Origin: Acidobacteriota bacterium
GTDB lineage: Bacteria > Acidobacteriota > Blastocatellia > Pyrinomonadales > Pyrinomonadaceae
NCBI GenBank assembly: GCA_020199775.1
Contig: JAIVJZ010000004.1
Location: 310,001-374,000, forward strand
Direction: 5' to 3'
Length of the DNA stretch: 64,000 nt
The number at the start of each line of letters is the position of its first letter. The first letter of the stretch is position 1. A model generated the notes under the pieces. That model did no database searches and was not told the DNA's origin. It was given only the letters and a program-made list of their open reading frames with translations. This document shows, piece after piece, positions 8,264 through 17,478 of the stretch. A program made the position numbers and the translations under genes.

Positions 8264-9393
8264 GGCTTGATCGGGTTGGCGTAGATATGGGTGAACAGTT
8301 CTTCGGGGGCGGGCAGGGGGCTGTCCTCCGCGAACTTGACGGAGTGTTCCACCTCGGCGCGCACTCGATCCTCAATCTCCTTGAACGCGGCGTCCTCCAT
8401 GACGCCCTTGTGTTTGAGACTGTCGGAGAAAAGTTTGACGGGGTCGCGCTCCTGATGCTTTTCGATCTCGGCGCGCGTGCGGTAGTTGCCGGGGTCGGAC
8501 ATGGAGTGACCCATGAAGCGATAGGTGCGCACCTCGATGAGCGTCGGGAGCGACTCGTTGCGCGCGCGGGCGACGGCTCGCTCGGTCGCCTCGCGCACGG
8601 CGAGCACGTCCATGCCGTCAACGAACTCGGAGGCCATGTCGTAAGCGTGCGCCTTCTGTGACACGTCTTGCAAAGACATCGCGCGGGCGAGCGACGTGCC
8701 CATGCCGTACTGGTTGTTTTCGCAGAAGTAGATGCAGGGCAGTTTCCAGAGCTGCGCCATGTTCAAAGACTCGTGGAGCGCGCCTTGATTGACGGCGGCC
8801 TCGCCGAAGAAGACGAGCGAGACTTGATCCGTGCCCTTGTACTTGGCCGCGAAGGCGACGCCCGTGGCGAGCGGTATCTGGCCGCCGACGATGCCGTGGC
8901 CGCCGAGAAAATTCGCGTCGCGGTCGAAAAGGTGCATCGAGCCGCCCTTGCCCGCCGAACAGCCCCCGGCCTTGCCGTAAAGTTCGGCCATCACCTCGTC
9001 GGCGGAAGTGCCGCGCGCGAGCGCGTGGCCGTGGTCGCGATAGCTCGTCATCACGTAATCGTCCGGCCGGATCGCGGAGAGCGCGCCGACGGCGACCGCC
9101 TCCTGCCCGATGTAGAGATGACAGAAGCCGCCGATCTTGCCGAGCGTGTAGGCTTCCGCCGCCTTCTCTTCGAAACGACGGATGAGCACCATCTGGTAGA
9201 GGATTTTTTGCAGCGTCTCTTTGTCGAGCTCTTCGATCTGCTCGCGCTGGTGCTGCTGGCGTTGCTGGTGCTCCTCGCGCAGTTCTTCGGGGTTGATGGC
9301 GTCCGTGCTGTCGATGTCGGAGATGCCGGTGACGGCTGACTGTTCCGCCCCTTGGTCGCGCGGTTTCAACGGTGTCACTTTAAGTTCGCTCAT
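8260..9393 (-). CDS. pdhA: Pyruvate dehydrogenase E1 component, alpha subunit
   Basis: A 377-residue E1-alpha. An N-terminal Gln/Glu-rich coiled extension (about residues 1-55) precedes the catalytic domain. Catalytic features: RRFEEKAAEAY, YRDHGHALARG, GKGGSMH, GGHGIVGGQIPLATG and the phosphorylation-loop-like GHSMSDPGNYR. The thiamine-diphosphate/Mg2+ motif, normally G-D-G...N-N, reads GEAAVNQG...ENN here. The usual Mg2+-ligand Asp is thus Glu and the second Gly is Ala; the codons were checked on the minus strand. First gene of the pdhA-pdhB-pdhC set. The substitution is conservative, so I still expect activity. Confidence 0.92.
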   Translation of the reverse strand: MSELKVTPLKPRDQGAEQSAVTGISDIDSTDAINPEELREEHQQRQQHQREQIEELDKETLQKILYQMVLIRRFEEKAAEAYTLGKIGGFCHLYIGQEAVAVGALSAIRPDDYVMTSYRDHGHALARGTSADEVMAELYGKAGGCSAGKGGSMHLFDRDANFLGGHGIVGGQIPLATGVAFAAKYKGTDQVSLVFFGEAAVNQGALHESLNMAQLWKLPCIYFCENNQYGMGTSLARAMSLQDVSQKAHAYDMASEFVDGMDVLAVREATERAVARARNESLPTLIEVRTYRFMGHSMSDPGNYRTRAEIEKHQERDPVKLFSDSLKHKGVMEDAAFKEIEDRVRAEVEHSVKFAEDSPLPAPEELFTHIYANPIKP

Positions 9394-9573
9394 GAAAGTA
9401 TTCTCTCAAGGCTCGGCGCGTGCGGCGACGATAACGCGTAGGATGCGCGCCGCTAAGCGGCCGCTCGCACGCCCGACCCAAGCCTACTGCTGTACGGTTG
9501 AAAGCAAAATGGGATTATACGCGAGATGCGCGCCGCGGCGCAAAAGCACCCTCAAACGGGACGCGAAAGACAC

Positions 9574-9612
9574 AAAAAGGCGCACCCGAAAATTAGATTC
9601 GAGGTGCGCCTT
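9574..9612 (-). terminator. Rho-independent terminator for the HD-GYP/AGDEF gene
   Basis: A 10-bp stem (AAGGCGCACC at 9577-9586 with GGTGCGCCTT at 9603-9612) and an inner CGAA/TTCG pairing. On the minus strand it is followed by a T5 run. It lies about 65 bp beyond the stop of the gene ending at 9677. A 13-nt tandem duplication (GAACGCCGCGAAT/C, 9629-9654) lies just before it. Confidence 0.75.
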
Positions 9613-9676
9613 GAATATGCTTCGCGTGTGAACGCCGCGAATGAACGCCGCGAACTTCTTGAGTGTTGCGCCGGTT

Positions 9677-12187
9677 TTATCTGAAAGAGTCTATCGAGAG
9701 CACGACGTTTTGCGCGTCGGACGCGGGGTGAAGTTTGCGCCCGTGTTTGTCTTGCTGCATGTTGTGCCCGGCCTGTGAGAGAAGTTCTTCAGAGGTTTCG
9801 CCGTCGGACGGGAAACAGGCGATGCCGATGCTGATGCCGATTTTGGTCGTGCGGCCGGTGCGGATCGAGAACTCGTGCGACTCGACGGCCTCGCGGATAC
9901 GCTCGGCCACCATCTCGGCCACGTCGCCCGAAGCCATCGGCATGATGGCGACAAACTCGTCGCCCGCGTAACGCGCCAAAATGTCCATCTGCCTGAACTG
10001 CTTCTTGATGATCGCGGCCACGCTCGCGAGCAGGCGGTCGCCGACGGCGTGCCCGTGCGTGTCGTTGATCTGTTTGAACTCGTCCAAGTCCATGCTGAGC
10101 ACGGAGAGCGGTTCGCGGTTGAGCCGCTGGCATTCGGCGATACGTTGTTGGAGCGCGAGATGGAACGAGCGCGCGTTGGGCAGATCGGTGAGCGTGTCCG
10201 TGAGCGCGCTCTCCTTGGTCTTCTCGAAAGTCATCGCGTTATTGAGCGCGATGGAGGCGTGCTGCGAGACGGATTCGAGCAGGCGGACGTGTTCGGTCGT
10301 GTAGGTGGCGCGCGTCTTCGAGTAGACGGTGATCGCGCCGAACGCGCCGTCCTCGCGAACCAGCGGGGAGACCAGCACGCCGCGTATGCTGCCGGAGACT
10401 TCTTCCGGCAGGCCGACGAGATCGAGTTCCGGCGGCGTGTTGCACATCGAGCGCGCATTGGCGATGACCCAGCCGGAGATGCCTTCGCCGATGGTGATGC
10501 GGCGGCGCGCGAACGCGTCCGCGTGCTCGCCCGACGCGTGAACGGCGACGGCTTTGCCGGAACGATCATCCACGAGATAAATGATGCAGGTGTCGAACGG
10601 GACGATGGAGCGCAGTTTGCTGGAGACGAGCGTCACAGTGTCCTGCAAGTTGAGCGACGAGCCGATGGTCTGCGCGATCTCGTGCAGGGCGTAGACCTCG
10701 CGCTGCGCCTCGGCGATTGAACGGAAGCCGGAGTCGCCGTCGGTCGCGGAGCCGAGGATGTCCGAGGCGAGACCGGCGTCGGGGCGCGCGCCGTTGTGCG
10801 CGCCTTCCTCTGACGCGACCTGCTCCTGTATGTCCTGCTCGGCGATGAGATTGTCGAAGTATTCGATGTTGCCGACGAACATATCGACGACGCGCGGGTC
10901 GAATGAACTGTTCGCCATCTTGCGCAGCAGCGCGAGCGAGTCTTCGCGCTTCATGCCGACGCGGTAGGGGCGGTCGCAACGCGTGGCGTCGTAGAAGTCA
11001 ACCACCGAAATGATGCGCGCGACGAGCGGAATCTGTTCGGCGCGCAAGCCCTTCGGGTAGCCCGACCCGTCCCACTTCTCGTGATGAAAACGCACGATGT
11101 CTTCGACCGGATAAGGGAAGTTGACGCGCTTGATGATGTCGCCGCCGACCACCGTGTGAATCTTCATCTTCTCGAACTCGGCCGTCGTCAGCTTGCCCGG
11201 CTTGTTCAGGATGTATTCGGGCACGGCCAGTTTGCCCACGTCGTGCAGGAGCGCGCCCGCGCGCAGCGCGTGCAACTCTTCGCCGCTGACGCCGAGTATG
11301 CGTCCCAACTCCAACGCGTAAATCTGCGTGCGGCGGACGTGGCCGTGAGTCGTCTGATCCTTCGCGTCGATGGCGATGGCGAGCGACTCGATGGTGTTCA
11401 TGTGGAGGTCTGCGATCTCCTGTATGTGCCGGAGTTTCTCCTCCTCGCCGCGACGCGTTTCGCCCACGCGCTTCTCGTCGAACAGGAACACCAGATAAAC
11501 CAGAGAGACGATCATGACGCCGACGACGAGGAACGAAAAACCGCCGCCGGTGAAAGTGGAGTAGAAGAGAGCCGCCGCCGCCGCGCCCGCCAACTGCGTG
11601 ATCGAAGACCAGAAGAGGCTCTCGCGCGAGAACTGCAACTTCATCGTCCCCGACTCCAAAGCGACATAGAAAGCCGACGCCAGCGTGTTCAGCGCGAACT
11701 GCACGATGGCGAGCGCGAAAAGCGGTAGGAGCAGTCTTTCGAGCGAGGCGTTCTGCGCGCCGGTCGCGGCGGCGCTCCCAACCGTCAGAAGCGTCAGCAG
11801 GTGGTAAGCGAAGACCGCGAGGCAGGTCGCGATGATGGCTATCGCGGTGCGGAAGAAGCGCACACGCCGGTCTGCGACGCGTCTCGAAGAGATGAAGCCG
11901 TCAACCCCTGCGAGGATCGCGGCGGGCGCGGCTCCGAACATCATCGCCGCTAGAAAGATGAGCGCGTCGGCCACGGACTTGCTGCCGTTGCTCGTGCCGT
12001 CGGCGTTGAAGACGGGGACGGTGAAACGCCAGGCGGAGGCGACCGTCAACACCAACAATACGCCGCCCCACAAATAGCCGGTGGTCGTGAGCGACCGCAG
12101 CCCGTCGAGGCACAAGAGGAGGAGGGATGCTGCCAGCGCACCCGCCCCGCATAAAAGCGCAAGGCTCTTCCAATTTCCGTTGGGCAT
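9677..12187 (-). CDS. Membrane HD-GYP / GAF / AGDEF dual c-di-GMP enzyme
   Basis: An 836-residue inner-membrane signalling protein. Residues 1-235 form about six to seven transmembrane helices. An HD-GYP phosphodiesterase domain follows (about 260-430) with HDVGK at 315 and HHEKWDGSGYP at 368-378. A GAF sensor covers about 495-655. A C-terminal cyclase domain (662-815) has AGDEF at 741-745 instead of GGDEF, preceded five residues earlier by an RQMD I-site (R-x-x-D). AGDEF variants are known to be active in some diguanylate cyclases, and the HD-GYP residues are intact, so it may both make and break c-di-GMP. It is transcribed alone, with its own terminator at 9574-9612. Confidence 0.93.
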   Translation of the reverse strand: MPNGNWKSLALLCGAGALAASLLLLCLDGLRSLTTTGYLWGGVLLVLTVASAWRFTVPVFNADGTSNGSKSVADALIFLAAMMFGAAPAAILAGVDGFISSRRVADRRVRFFRTAIAIIATCLAVFAYHLLTLLTVGSAAATGAQNASLERLLLPLFALAIVQFALNTLASAFYVALESGTMKLQFSRESLFWSSITQLAGAAAAALFYSTFTGGGFSFLVVGVMIVSLVYLVFLFDEKRVGETRRGEEEKLRHIQEIADLHMNTIESLAIAIDAKDQTTHGHVRRTQIYALELGRILGVSGEELHALRAGALLHDVGKLAVPEYILNKPGKLTTAEFEKMKIHTVVGGDIIKRVNFPYPVEDIVRFHHEKWDGSGYPKGLRAEQIPLVARIISVVDFYDATRCDRPYRVGMKREDSLALLRKMANSSFDPRVVDMFVGNIEYFDNLIAEQDIQEQVASEEGAHNGARPDAGLASDILGSATDGDSGFRSIAEAQREVYALHEIAQTIGSSLNLQDTVTLVSSKLRSIVPFDTCIIYLVDDRSGKAVAVHASGEHADAFARRRITIGEGISGWVIANARSMCNTPPELDLVGLPEEVSGSIRGVLVSPLVREDGAFGAITVYSKTRATYTTEHVRLLESVSQHASIALNNAMTFEKTKESALTDTLTDLPNARSFHLALQQRIAECQRLNREPLSVLSMDLDEFKQINDTHGHAVGDRLLASVAAIIKKQFRQMDILARYAGDEFVAIMPMASGDVAEMVAERIREAVESHEFSIRTGRTTKIGISIGIACFPSDGETSEELLSQAGHNMQQDKHGRKLHPASDAQNVVLSIDSFR

Positions 12188-12290
12188 AGTGATAGAGACC
12201 GCGTGTGTAGCGAATTTTAAAGGCTTTTGGAGTTCTTGGGAGTCTGCTCGTGTCAGAGCACGAAACGGGAAGGCTTACGAAGTAAATCTC

Positions 12291-12308
12291 TGCCAAACAA
12301 TGTTGGCA
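12291..12308. promoter_or_regulatory. Palindrome upstream of the c-di-GMP gene
   Basis: TGCCAA and TTGGCA are inverted around a 6-nt centre, about 105 bp upstream of the ATG at 12187 in the short intergenic region. A CGTG...CACG repeat lies at 12250-12263. Either could be an operator. No clear -35/-10 pair is seen. Confidence 0.3.
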
Positions 12309-12338
12309 CAAACAAAATAGCCGTTTTTTAGCACTTAG

Positions 12339-14480
12339 TCAAGATTTTTTACAAAAATGACCAAAGGGGACGGTTGCGGGTTGAATTAAAACGGCGGTCG
12401 AATAAATGTTTGTGGGCGAAGCAATTGTAGGGGCGGGGCTTGTCCCTGCCCGTTTGGCGACGCGTCCAAACGGGCAGGGACAAGCCCCGTAGGCCGTCGC
12501 ACGCCCACCGAGCGCAGGCCGGTCACGCAACAGCGCGACGACGCTCGACGCCTCCGCGTCGTTCTCCGCCGATTGTGCGACGACCTTGTTCGGCAGGTAG
12601 CGTTTCCAGACTTCGCGCAGCAAGGCGAGCGAGTCGTCCGCTCCGGCTTGCCCGATGATAACGATCTCTTTCGGCGTCGAGAGATAAAAATCGAGCGCGC
12701 CGAGCAGGTAGCCGAAGGCTGACGGGTAGCGCATCATCTGATCGCGCAACAGCCGGAAGACGGTAACGGCTCTGCGCCCGTACTCCTGATTTTCCGTGAG
12801 CAGCGCGAGACGCAGGAGCAGTTCGGCGGCCACTGAATTTCCGGCGGGCGTGGCGTTGTCCATGAAATCCTTGTTGCGCACGATCAACTGCTCGCCCTTC
12901 GCGCTCGTGTAGAAAAATCCGCCTTCCGCGTCGTCCCAAAATTCCTCGCACATCTGTTCGGTGAGTGATAGACACTCGCGCAGCCAGCGCGCCGCGCCGG
13001 TCGCTTCGTAGAGCGAAAGGAGGCCGGAGGCGACGCAGGCGTAATCGTCGAGATAGGCGTGATGCTTGGCCTGCTCGTCTTTATAGACGTGTAGAAGCGT
13101 GCCCTCGCGCCGCAGAGTCTTGAGCAGGAAGTCGGCGTTGCGTTCCGCGACGCGCCGGTAGTCCGCGCGTTCGAGGACGGACGAGGCTTCTGCGAAACTC
13201 GTCAGCATCATCCCGTTCCACGCGGCGATGGCTTTCTCGTCGCGGCCGGGCTTGATTCTTTTCTCGCGCGCCGCGAAGAGCAGCGGCCTGCTTCGTTCGA
13301 CAACTTCGCGCAGGCGTTCGACCGGCATACCCAACTCGGCGGCCACCGTCTGCGCCGGGCGCGGCACGTTCAGAATGTTCTTCTCTTCAAAGTTTCCTTC
13401 GGCGGTCGCGCCGTAATAGGCCGAGACGATGCGGCCATCCTCTTCGCCCAAAAGTTCGTCGATCTCTTCAATTGTCCAGACGAAGAACTTTCCTTCGACG
13501 CCCTCGGAGTCGGCGTCCTGCGTCGAATAGAACGCGCCGCCCTCGTCCGTCATCTCGCGGACGACGTAATCGAACGTCTCTTCGGCGATGCGGCGGAAGT
13601 GCTCGTCGCCCGTGACCTGATAGGCGTGCAGGTAGAGGCGCGACAGGAGCGCGTTGTCGTAGAGCATCTTTTCGAAGTGCGGGACGAGCCACTGCGCGTC
13701 GGTCGAGTAGCGGTGGAAGCCGCCGCCGAGTTGATCGTAGAGGCCGCCTTCGGCCATCTTGCGGCAGGTGTGCGTCACCATGTCGAGGGCTTGGCCGTCG
13801 CCGGTGCGCAGGTGCGTGCGCAGCAGAAACTCCAGATTCATCGACGCGGGAAACTTCGGCGCGCCGCCGAAACCGCCATGTCTTTTATCGTAGGTTCGCG
13901 CAAGCGTGCTCAGGGCTGCGTCGAGCAGTTGAGGGTTCAGCGGTTCGTCCGACTCGTGCGCCACGTTCATGCGGCGCAGTTCGTTGAGAAAATTGGTCGT
14001 CGTTTCCGCGATCTCGTCGGGGCGCGAGCGGTAGGCGTCGGCCACGCCGGTGACGACGCGCGGGAAGCCGGGCAGGCGAAAACGATCTTCCGGCGGGAAG
14101 TATGTGCCGCCGTAAAAGGGGACGAGGTCGGGCGTGAGGAAGACCGTCAGCGGCCAACCGCCGTGGCCGAGCATCAACTGCACGGCGTTCATATAAATCT
14201 GGTCGAGGTCGGGTCGCTCCTCGCGGTCAACTTTGATGTTGACGAAGTTTTCGTTCATCAACGCGGCGATCTCTTCGTTCTCGAAAGACTCGCGCTCCAT
14301 CACGTGACACCAGTGACAGGCCGAATAGCCGATGCTGAGCAGGATCGGTTTGTTTTCGGCGTGCGCCTTCGCCAGAGCCTCTTCGCCCCACGGATACCAG
14401 TCAACCGGGTTGTGCGCGTGCTGCAACAAATACGGGCTGGTCTCGTTTTGCAGACGGTTGGTGTGCTTGTGTTCCGACAT
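12339..14480 (-). CDS. DUF255 thioredoxin-fold protein (YyaL/SSP411 family) with altered C-terminus
   Basis: A 713-residue protein of the YyaL/spermatogenesis-associated protein 20 family. An N-terminal thioredoxin-like domain contains [20 protein letters not shown] and the downstream [11 protein letters not shown] long (alpha/alpha)6 barrel resembling N-acylglucosamine 2-epimerases follows (about 200-660). Biological role is poorly defined. I start at 14480 (MSEHKHTN), where the family N-terminus [22 protein letters not shown] follows and a purine-rich site precedes. The C-terminus is odd: after ALGGRATAY the family normally continues V-C-x-N-x-x-C and ends, but here the frame runs through the hairpin at 12434-12489 and 20-odd further residues. 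The native tail appears replaced by repeat sequence. Confidence 0.85.
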   Translation of the reverse strand: MSEHKHTNRLQNETSPYLLQHAHNPVDWYPWGEEALAKAHAENKPILLSIGYSACHWCHVMERESFENEEIAALMNENFVNIKVDREERPDLDQIYMNAVQLMLGHGGWPLTVFLTPDLVPFYGGTYFPPEDRFRLPGFPRVVTGVADAYRSRPDEIAETTTNFLNELRRMNVAHESDEPLNPQLLDAALSTLARTYDKRHGGFGGAPKFPASMNLEFLLRTHLRTGDGQALDMVTHTCRKMAEGGLYDQLGGGFHRYSTDAQWLVPHFEKMLYDNALLSRLYLHAYQVTGDEHFRRIAEETFDYVVREMTDEGGAFYSTQDADSEGVEGKFFVWTIEEIDELLGEEDGRIVSAYYGATAEGNFEEKNILNVPRPAQTVAAELGMPVERLREVVERSRPLLFAAREKRIKPGRDEKAIAAWNGMMLTSFAEASSVLERADYRRVAERNADFLLKTLRREGTLLHVYKDEQAKHHAYLDDYACVASGLLSLYEATGAARWLRECLSLTEQMCEEFWDDAEGGFFYTSAKGEQLIVRNKDFMDNATPAGNSVAAELLLRLALLTENQEYGRRAVTVFRLLRDQMMRYPSAFGYLLGALDFYLSTPKEIVIIGQAGADDSLALLREVWKRYLPNKVVAQSAENDAEASSVVALLRDRPALGGRATAYGACPCPFGRVAKRAGTSPAPTIASPTNIYSTAVLIQPATVPFGHFCKKS
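12434..12489. repeat. Perfect 24-bp hairpin inside the end of the DUF255 gene
   Basis: Arms 12434-12457 and 12466-12489 are exact reverse complements with an 8-nt loop (CGACGCGT). The loop length matches the hairpin at 3547. It is translated in frame as part of the DUF255 protein, replacing the expected C-terminal residues. Confidence 0.88.
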
Positions 14481-14557
14481 GTCCCCCTGACCTTTCTTTT
14501 TGGATGCGTCCATTCTAACGCCCCCGCTCGCCGGATGCACACGCCGACGCGGAGCAA

Positions 14558-14684
14558 AACGCTGAAGGAGGAACGATGAACGATGAAGTAAGAGCAATTG
14601 ATTCGTTGGTTGAATGAAGAAATTAAATATTGAAGCAATGGATCAGTGTTTCCGTTCATCGTTCATCGTTCCTCCTTCATCGTT
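14558..14684. repeat. Heptad hairpin, GAACGAT family, long loop
   Basis: Arms 14558-14587 and 14655-14684 are 30 nt each with one mismatch; the loop is 67 nt of AT-rich sequence. Arms carry GAACGAT in tandem plus GATGAAGGAGGAAC, the word shared with the hairpin at 3547. It fills the 368-bp gap between the divergent DUF255 and ETF-QO genes. Confidence 0.88.
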
Positions 14685-14724
14685 TCTCCTACATCCGCGG
14701 CTTCGAGGGCGGGGAGGCTTTTGT

Positions 14725-14755
14725 TATACTGTCGGAAATGAATCGCCATTCATTT
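14725..14755 (+). promoter_or_regulatory. Candidate promoter and operator for the ETF-QO gene
   Basis: A -10-like TATACT at 14725-14730 is followed at once by a perfect 8-bp inverted repeat, AAATGAAT-CGCC-ATTCATTT (14736-14755), where the transcription start would lie. This geometry suits repressor binding. No convincing -35 is seen. The ETF-QO start codon is about 94 bp downstream. Confidence 0.45.
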
Positions 14756-14848
14756 TGTGTTTGATCAACGCGCCGCGTTGAAGTGTCGAACTTCGAGCGC
14801 GCGACTTTTTAGCCTTACTAGTTTTTGCCTGTTCGTCTGGAGCGAAGA

Positions 14849-16561
14849 ATGGAACGAGAGAGTTTAGAGATGGATGTGGTGTTCGTCGGCGCGGGGCCGG
14901 CGAATTTGAGCGGCGCGTTGCATCTGGCGCGTCTGGTGAAAGAGCACAACGAGGCCGTCGCGGCGGGCAAGCGCGAGGGCAAGCCGCTCGGCGAACTTGA
15001 GATCGGCGTCATCGAGAAGGGCGCGGCGGTGGGCGCGCACATCCTGTCGGGCGCGGTGATGGATCCGCGCGCGCTCGGCGAGTTGATCCCGGACTTCATC
15101 GAGCAGGGCGCGCCCGTCGAGTCGCCGGTCAAAGAGGACGAGTTTTTATATCTCACGAAGACGCGCGCGATTCGTTCGCCCATCACGCCGCCGCCGCTCA
15201 AGAACCACGGCTACTACATCGTCTCTCTCAACAAACTCGTCGCGTGGCTCGGCGAAAAATGCGAAGAGGCGGGCGTCAACATCTTCCCGGAGTTTCCGGG
15301 CGCGGAGATGCTCTACGACGAGCGCGACGCGGTGGTCGGCGTCCGCACGGGCGAGAAGGGCATCAACAAGGAAGGGAAGCGGAAGGCGAACTTTGAACCG
15401 GGCGTTGACCTGCTGGCGAAAGTCACCGTGCTCGGCGAGGGGCCGCGCGGCTCGCTCACAAAGAGTTTGTCGCAGCGTCTGAATCTGAACGACGGGCGCG
15501 AGCCGCAGGTCTACAGTCTCGGCGTCAAGGAGCTTTGGGAGTTGCCCGACGACCGCTACCCGGCGGGGCGCGTCACGCACACGCTCGGCTACCCGTCAGA
15601 CACGCACACCTACGGCGGCGGCTGGATTTACGGGATGCAGAATCGCATCCTCAATCTCGGCTACGTCACCGGCCTCGACTACGGCGATCCGCTGCTCGAC
15701 CCGCACGCCGAGTTTCAACGCTTCAAACAGCACCCGGCCATCGCCAAAATCCTCGAAGGCGGCAAGCTCCTGCGCTACGGCGCGAAGACTATCGCCGCCG
15801 GAGGCTTCCACGCGATGCCGCAACTATATGCCGACGGCGTGCTGCTCGTCGGCGACTGCGCGGGCTTCCTCAACTCGCAACGCCTCAAAGGCATTCACAC
15901 GGCCATCAAGAGCGGGATGCTCGCGGCCGAGACGATCTTCGAGGCGTTGCTGGCGGGAGATTTTTCGGCGCGGCAGTTGGGGCGTTATGAAACGCTCGTG
16001 CGGGAAAGTTGGATCATGCCGGAGCTTCGCAAGGTGAGAAATTTTCACGCGGGCTTTCGCAGGGGACGCTGGCTCGGTATCGCCAACGCCGGTCTGCAAT
16101 TCATCACGGGCGGGCGTTCGTGGGGTTTGTTCGACCGCGCCTCGTCGGAGCCGGGACACGTCGCGCTCAAAAAACTTTCCGCTTACGGTTACAAGGGCGA
16201 CGCGCTCGAACAACGCTACGACGGCCTGCGCTACGACGGCAAACTGACCTTCAACAAACTGACCGACGTTTATCACGCGGCGGTCGGCCACGACGAAGAT
16301 CAGCCCGCGCACCTGCACGTGCTCGACACCAACATCTGCGCCGAGCGTTGCGCCGAAGAGTACGGCAACCCGTGCCAGCGATTTTGCCCGGCGGCCGTCT
16401 ACGAGATGGTCGAAGACCCCGGGGCGGCGGGCAAGCGGCGTTTGCAGATCAACTTCTCCAACTGCGTCCACTGCAAGACCTGCGACATCATGGACCCTTA
16501 CCAGATCATCAACTGGGTCACGCCCGAAGGCGGCGGCGGGCCTGATTACAAGAACATGTAA
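14849..16561 (+). CDS. Electron transfer flavoprotein-ubiquinone oxidoreductase
   Basis: A 570-residue ETF-QO that passes electrons from reduced ETF (fatty-acid and amino-acid oxidation) to the quinone pool at the inner membrane. The N-terminal FAD fold has VFVGAGPANLSGALHLA. Residues 270-330 hold the GWIYGMQN and FHAMPQLYADGVLLVGDCAGF segments typical of the family. The C-terminal 4Fe-4S domain has CPAAVYE and CVHCKTCDI. Length matches the family (550-570). I choose the ATG at 14849, with GGAG six bases upstream, over a TTG eight codons earlier. No etfAB is in the window. A likely operator lies at 14736-14755. Confidence 0.95.
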   Translation: MERESLEMDVVFVGAGPANLSGALHLARLVKEHNEAVAAGKREGKPLGELEIGVIEKGAAVGAHILSGAVMDPRALGELIPDFIEQGAPVESPVKEDEFLYLTKTRAIRSPITPPPLKNHGYYIVSLNKLVAWLGEKCEEAGVNIFPEFPGAEMLYDERDAVVGVRTGEKGINKEGKRKANFEPGVDLLAKVTVLGEGPRGSLTKSLSQRLNLNDGREPQVYSLGVKELWELPDDRYPAGRVTHTLGYPSDTHTYGGGWIYGMQNRILNLGYVTGLDYGDPLLDPHAEFQRFKQHPAIAKILEGGKLLRYGAKTIAAGGFHAMPQLYADGVLLVGDCAGFLNSQRLKGIHTAIKSGMLAAETIFEALLAGDFSARQLGRYETLVRESWIMPELRKVRNFHAGFRRGRWLGIANAGLQFITGGRSWGLFDRASSEPGHVALKKLSAYGYKGDALEQRYDGLRYDGKLTFNKLTDVYHAAVGHDEDQPAHLHVLDTNICAERCAEEYGNPCQRFCPAAVYEMVEDPGAAGKRRLQINFSNCVHCKTCDIMDPYQIINWVTPEGGGGPDYKNM

Positions 16562-16568
16562 ATGAAAT

Positions 16569-16647
16569 CCGTGAATCGTAAATCGTAAATCGTGAATAGA
16601 CTAAAACTGTTTTCCTCTATTCACGATTCACGATTCACGATTCACGG
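16569..16647. repeat. Heptad hairpin, GTAAATC/GTGAATC family (copy 3)
   Basis: Arms 16569-16599 and 16617-16647, 31 nt each with two A.C mismatches and a 17-nt loop. The right arm is four tandem GATTCAC words while the left arm mixes GTAAATC and GTGAATC, so the arms have diverged by transitions. Located directly after the ETF-QO stop codon. Confidence 0.92.
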
Positions 16648-16658
16648 CTTTTAAATCT

Positions 16659-17111
16659 ATGCGGCTGGCGGAAGAATCTCGCGCGCGTCTCGAACAGTTT
16701 TTCCGTTCGTATGAGCGAGATGAGAAGCTGCGTCTGCCCGTAGTTTTCGTCCACGCCGGATTTTGGTCTGACGGTCTGACGAGAGTTTTGCGCGCCGCGG
16801 CGTTTACCGTCGGCCGTCACATCTTCGTCTCGCGAAAAGTTATCGGGAGGGACGAGCGCGGGCAGTTGACGATGCCCGGCTGGCTGCTGGCGCACGAGGC
16901 GGCGCACGTCAGGCAATTTCAACAGGCGGGCTTCGCGCCGTTCCTCGTTAATTACGCGCGCGAGTATCTGACGTTTTTAGTGCGGGGCGGGAAGTTCGAC
17001 GCGCAGGCGAGGACGGAGGCTTACAAGCGGCTCGCGCCGGAGAGGGAGGCGCGGGAAGTCGAGGCCGCTTATCTCAAATGGCGCATGAGCGTGCCCCCGT
17101 CTCTCCGCTGA
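16659..17111 (+). CDS. Hypothetical HExxH zinc-metalloprotease-like protein
   Basis: A 150-residue protein with HEAAHVRQFQQAG at about residues 85-97. This resembles the HExxH zinc site of small DUF4157-like domains, which often lack proven protease activity. No signal peptide is visible. The ATG at 16659 follows the hairpin by 11 bp, with no strong ribosome site. It runs convergent to rpoZ, ending 33 bp from it. Function not recognised beyond the motif. Confidence 0.6.
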   Translation: MRLAEESRARLEQFFRSYERDEKLRLPVVFVHAGFWSDGLTRVLRAAAFTVGRHIFVSRKVIGRDERGQLTMPGWLLAHEAAHVRQFQQAGFAPFLVNYAREYLTFLVRGGKFDAQARTEAYKRLAPEREAREVEAAYLKWRMSVPPSLR

Positions 17112-17143
17112 ATTGTGGAACCGTTAAAAGTGAGGTTGCGGCG

Positions 17144-17383
17144 TCACTCCGCTTCTTTGATCGTGAAGTCGATCTTCCCCTGCTCGACTTCCATCAGGGC
17201 GACGCGCGTGTGCTTGTGTTGCTGCGTGTCCATCTCGATGCGCGGGCGCGCGCCGCGCTGGAGTTGCTTGCTGCGCTGCGCGGCGACGATGATCATGCGG
17301 TACTTGGAATCCAAAAAAGGATGCACTCTTTCTTCGGGCTGCTCGGTAATCTCTTCTTTGCTCGCTGGTGTTGCTTTAGCCAT
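17144..17383 (-). CDS. rpoZ: RNA polymerase omega subunit
   Basis: A 79-residue omega subunit, which helps assemble beta-prime into RNA polymerase. It carries DSKYRMIIVAAQRSKQLQRG, matching the conserved helix of omega (S-R-Y-x-L-V-x-x-A-A-K-R-A-R-Q-L). The ATG at 17383 has AGGAT upstream; a GTG six codons earlier is possible but lacks a site. It follows gmk, as in many bacteria. Confidence 0.9.
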   Translation of the reverse strand: MAKATPASKEEITEQPEERVHPFLDSKYRMIIVAAQRSKQLQRGARPRIEMDTQQHKHTRVALMEVEQGKIDFTIKEAE

Positions 17384-17478
17384 CTTAGTTTTGATCCTCA
17401 CCGGACAGGCCGGTTCTGCTGATAAGATTTAAAATAAATTTACTCGAAACCGCGTTCGGGTTGCGCCATTTCCGCCGC

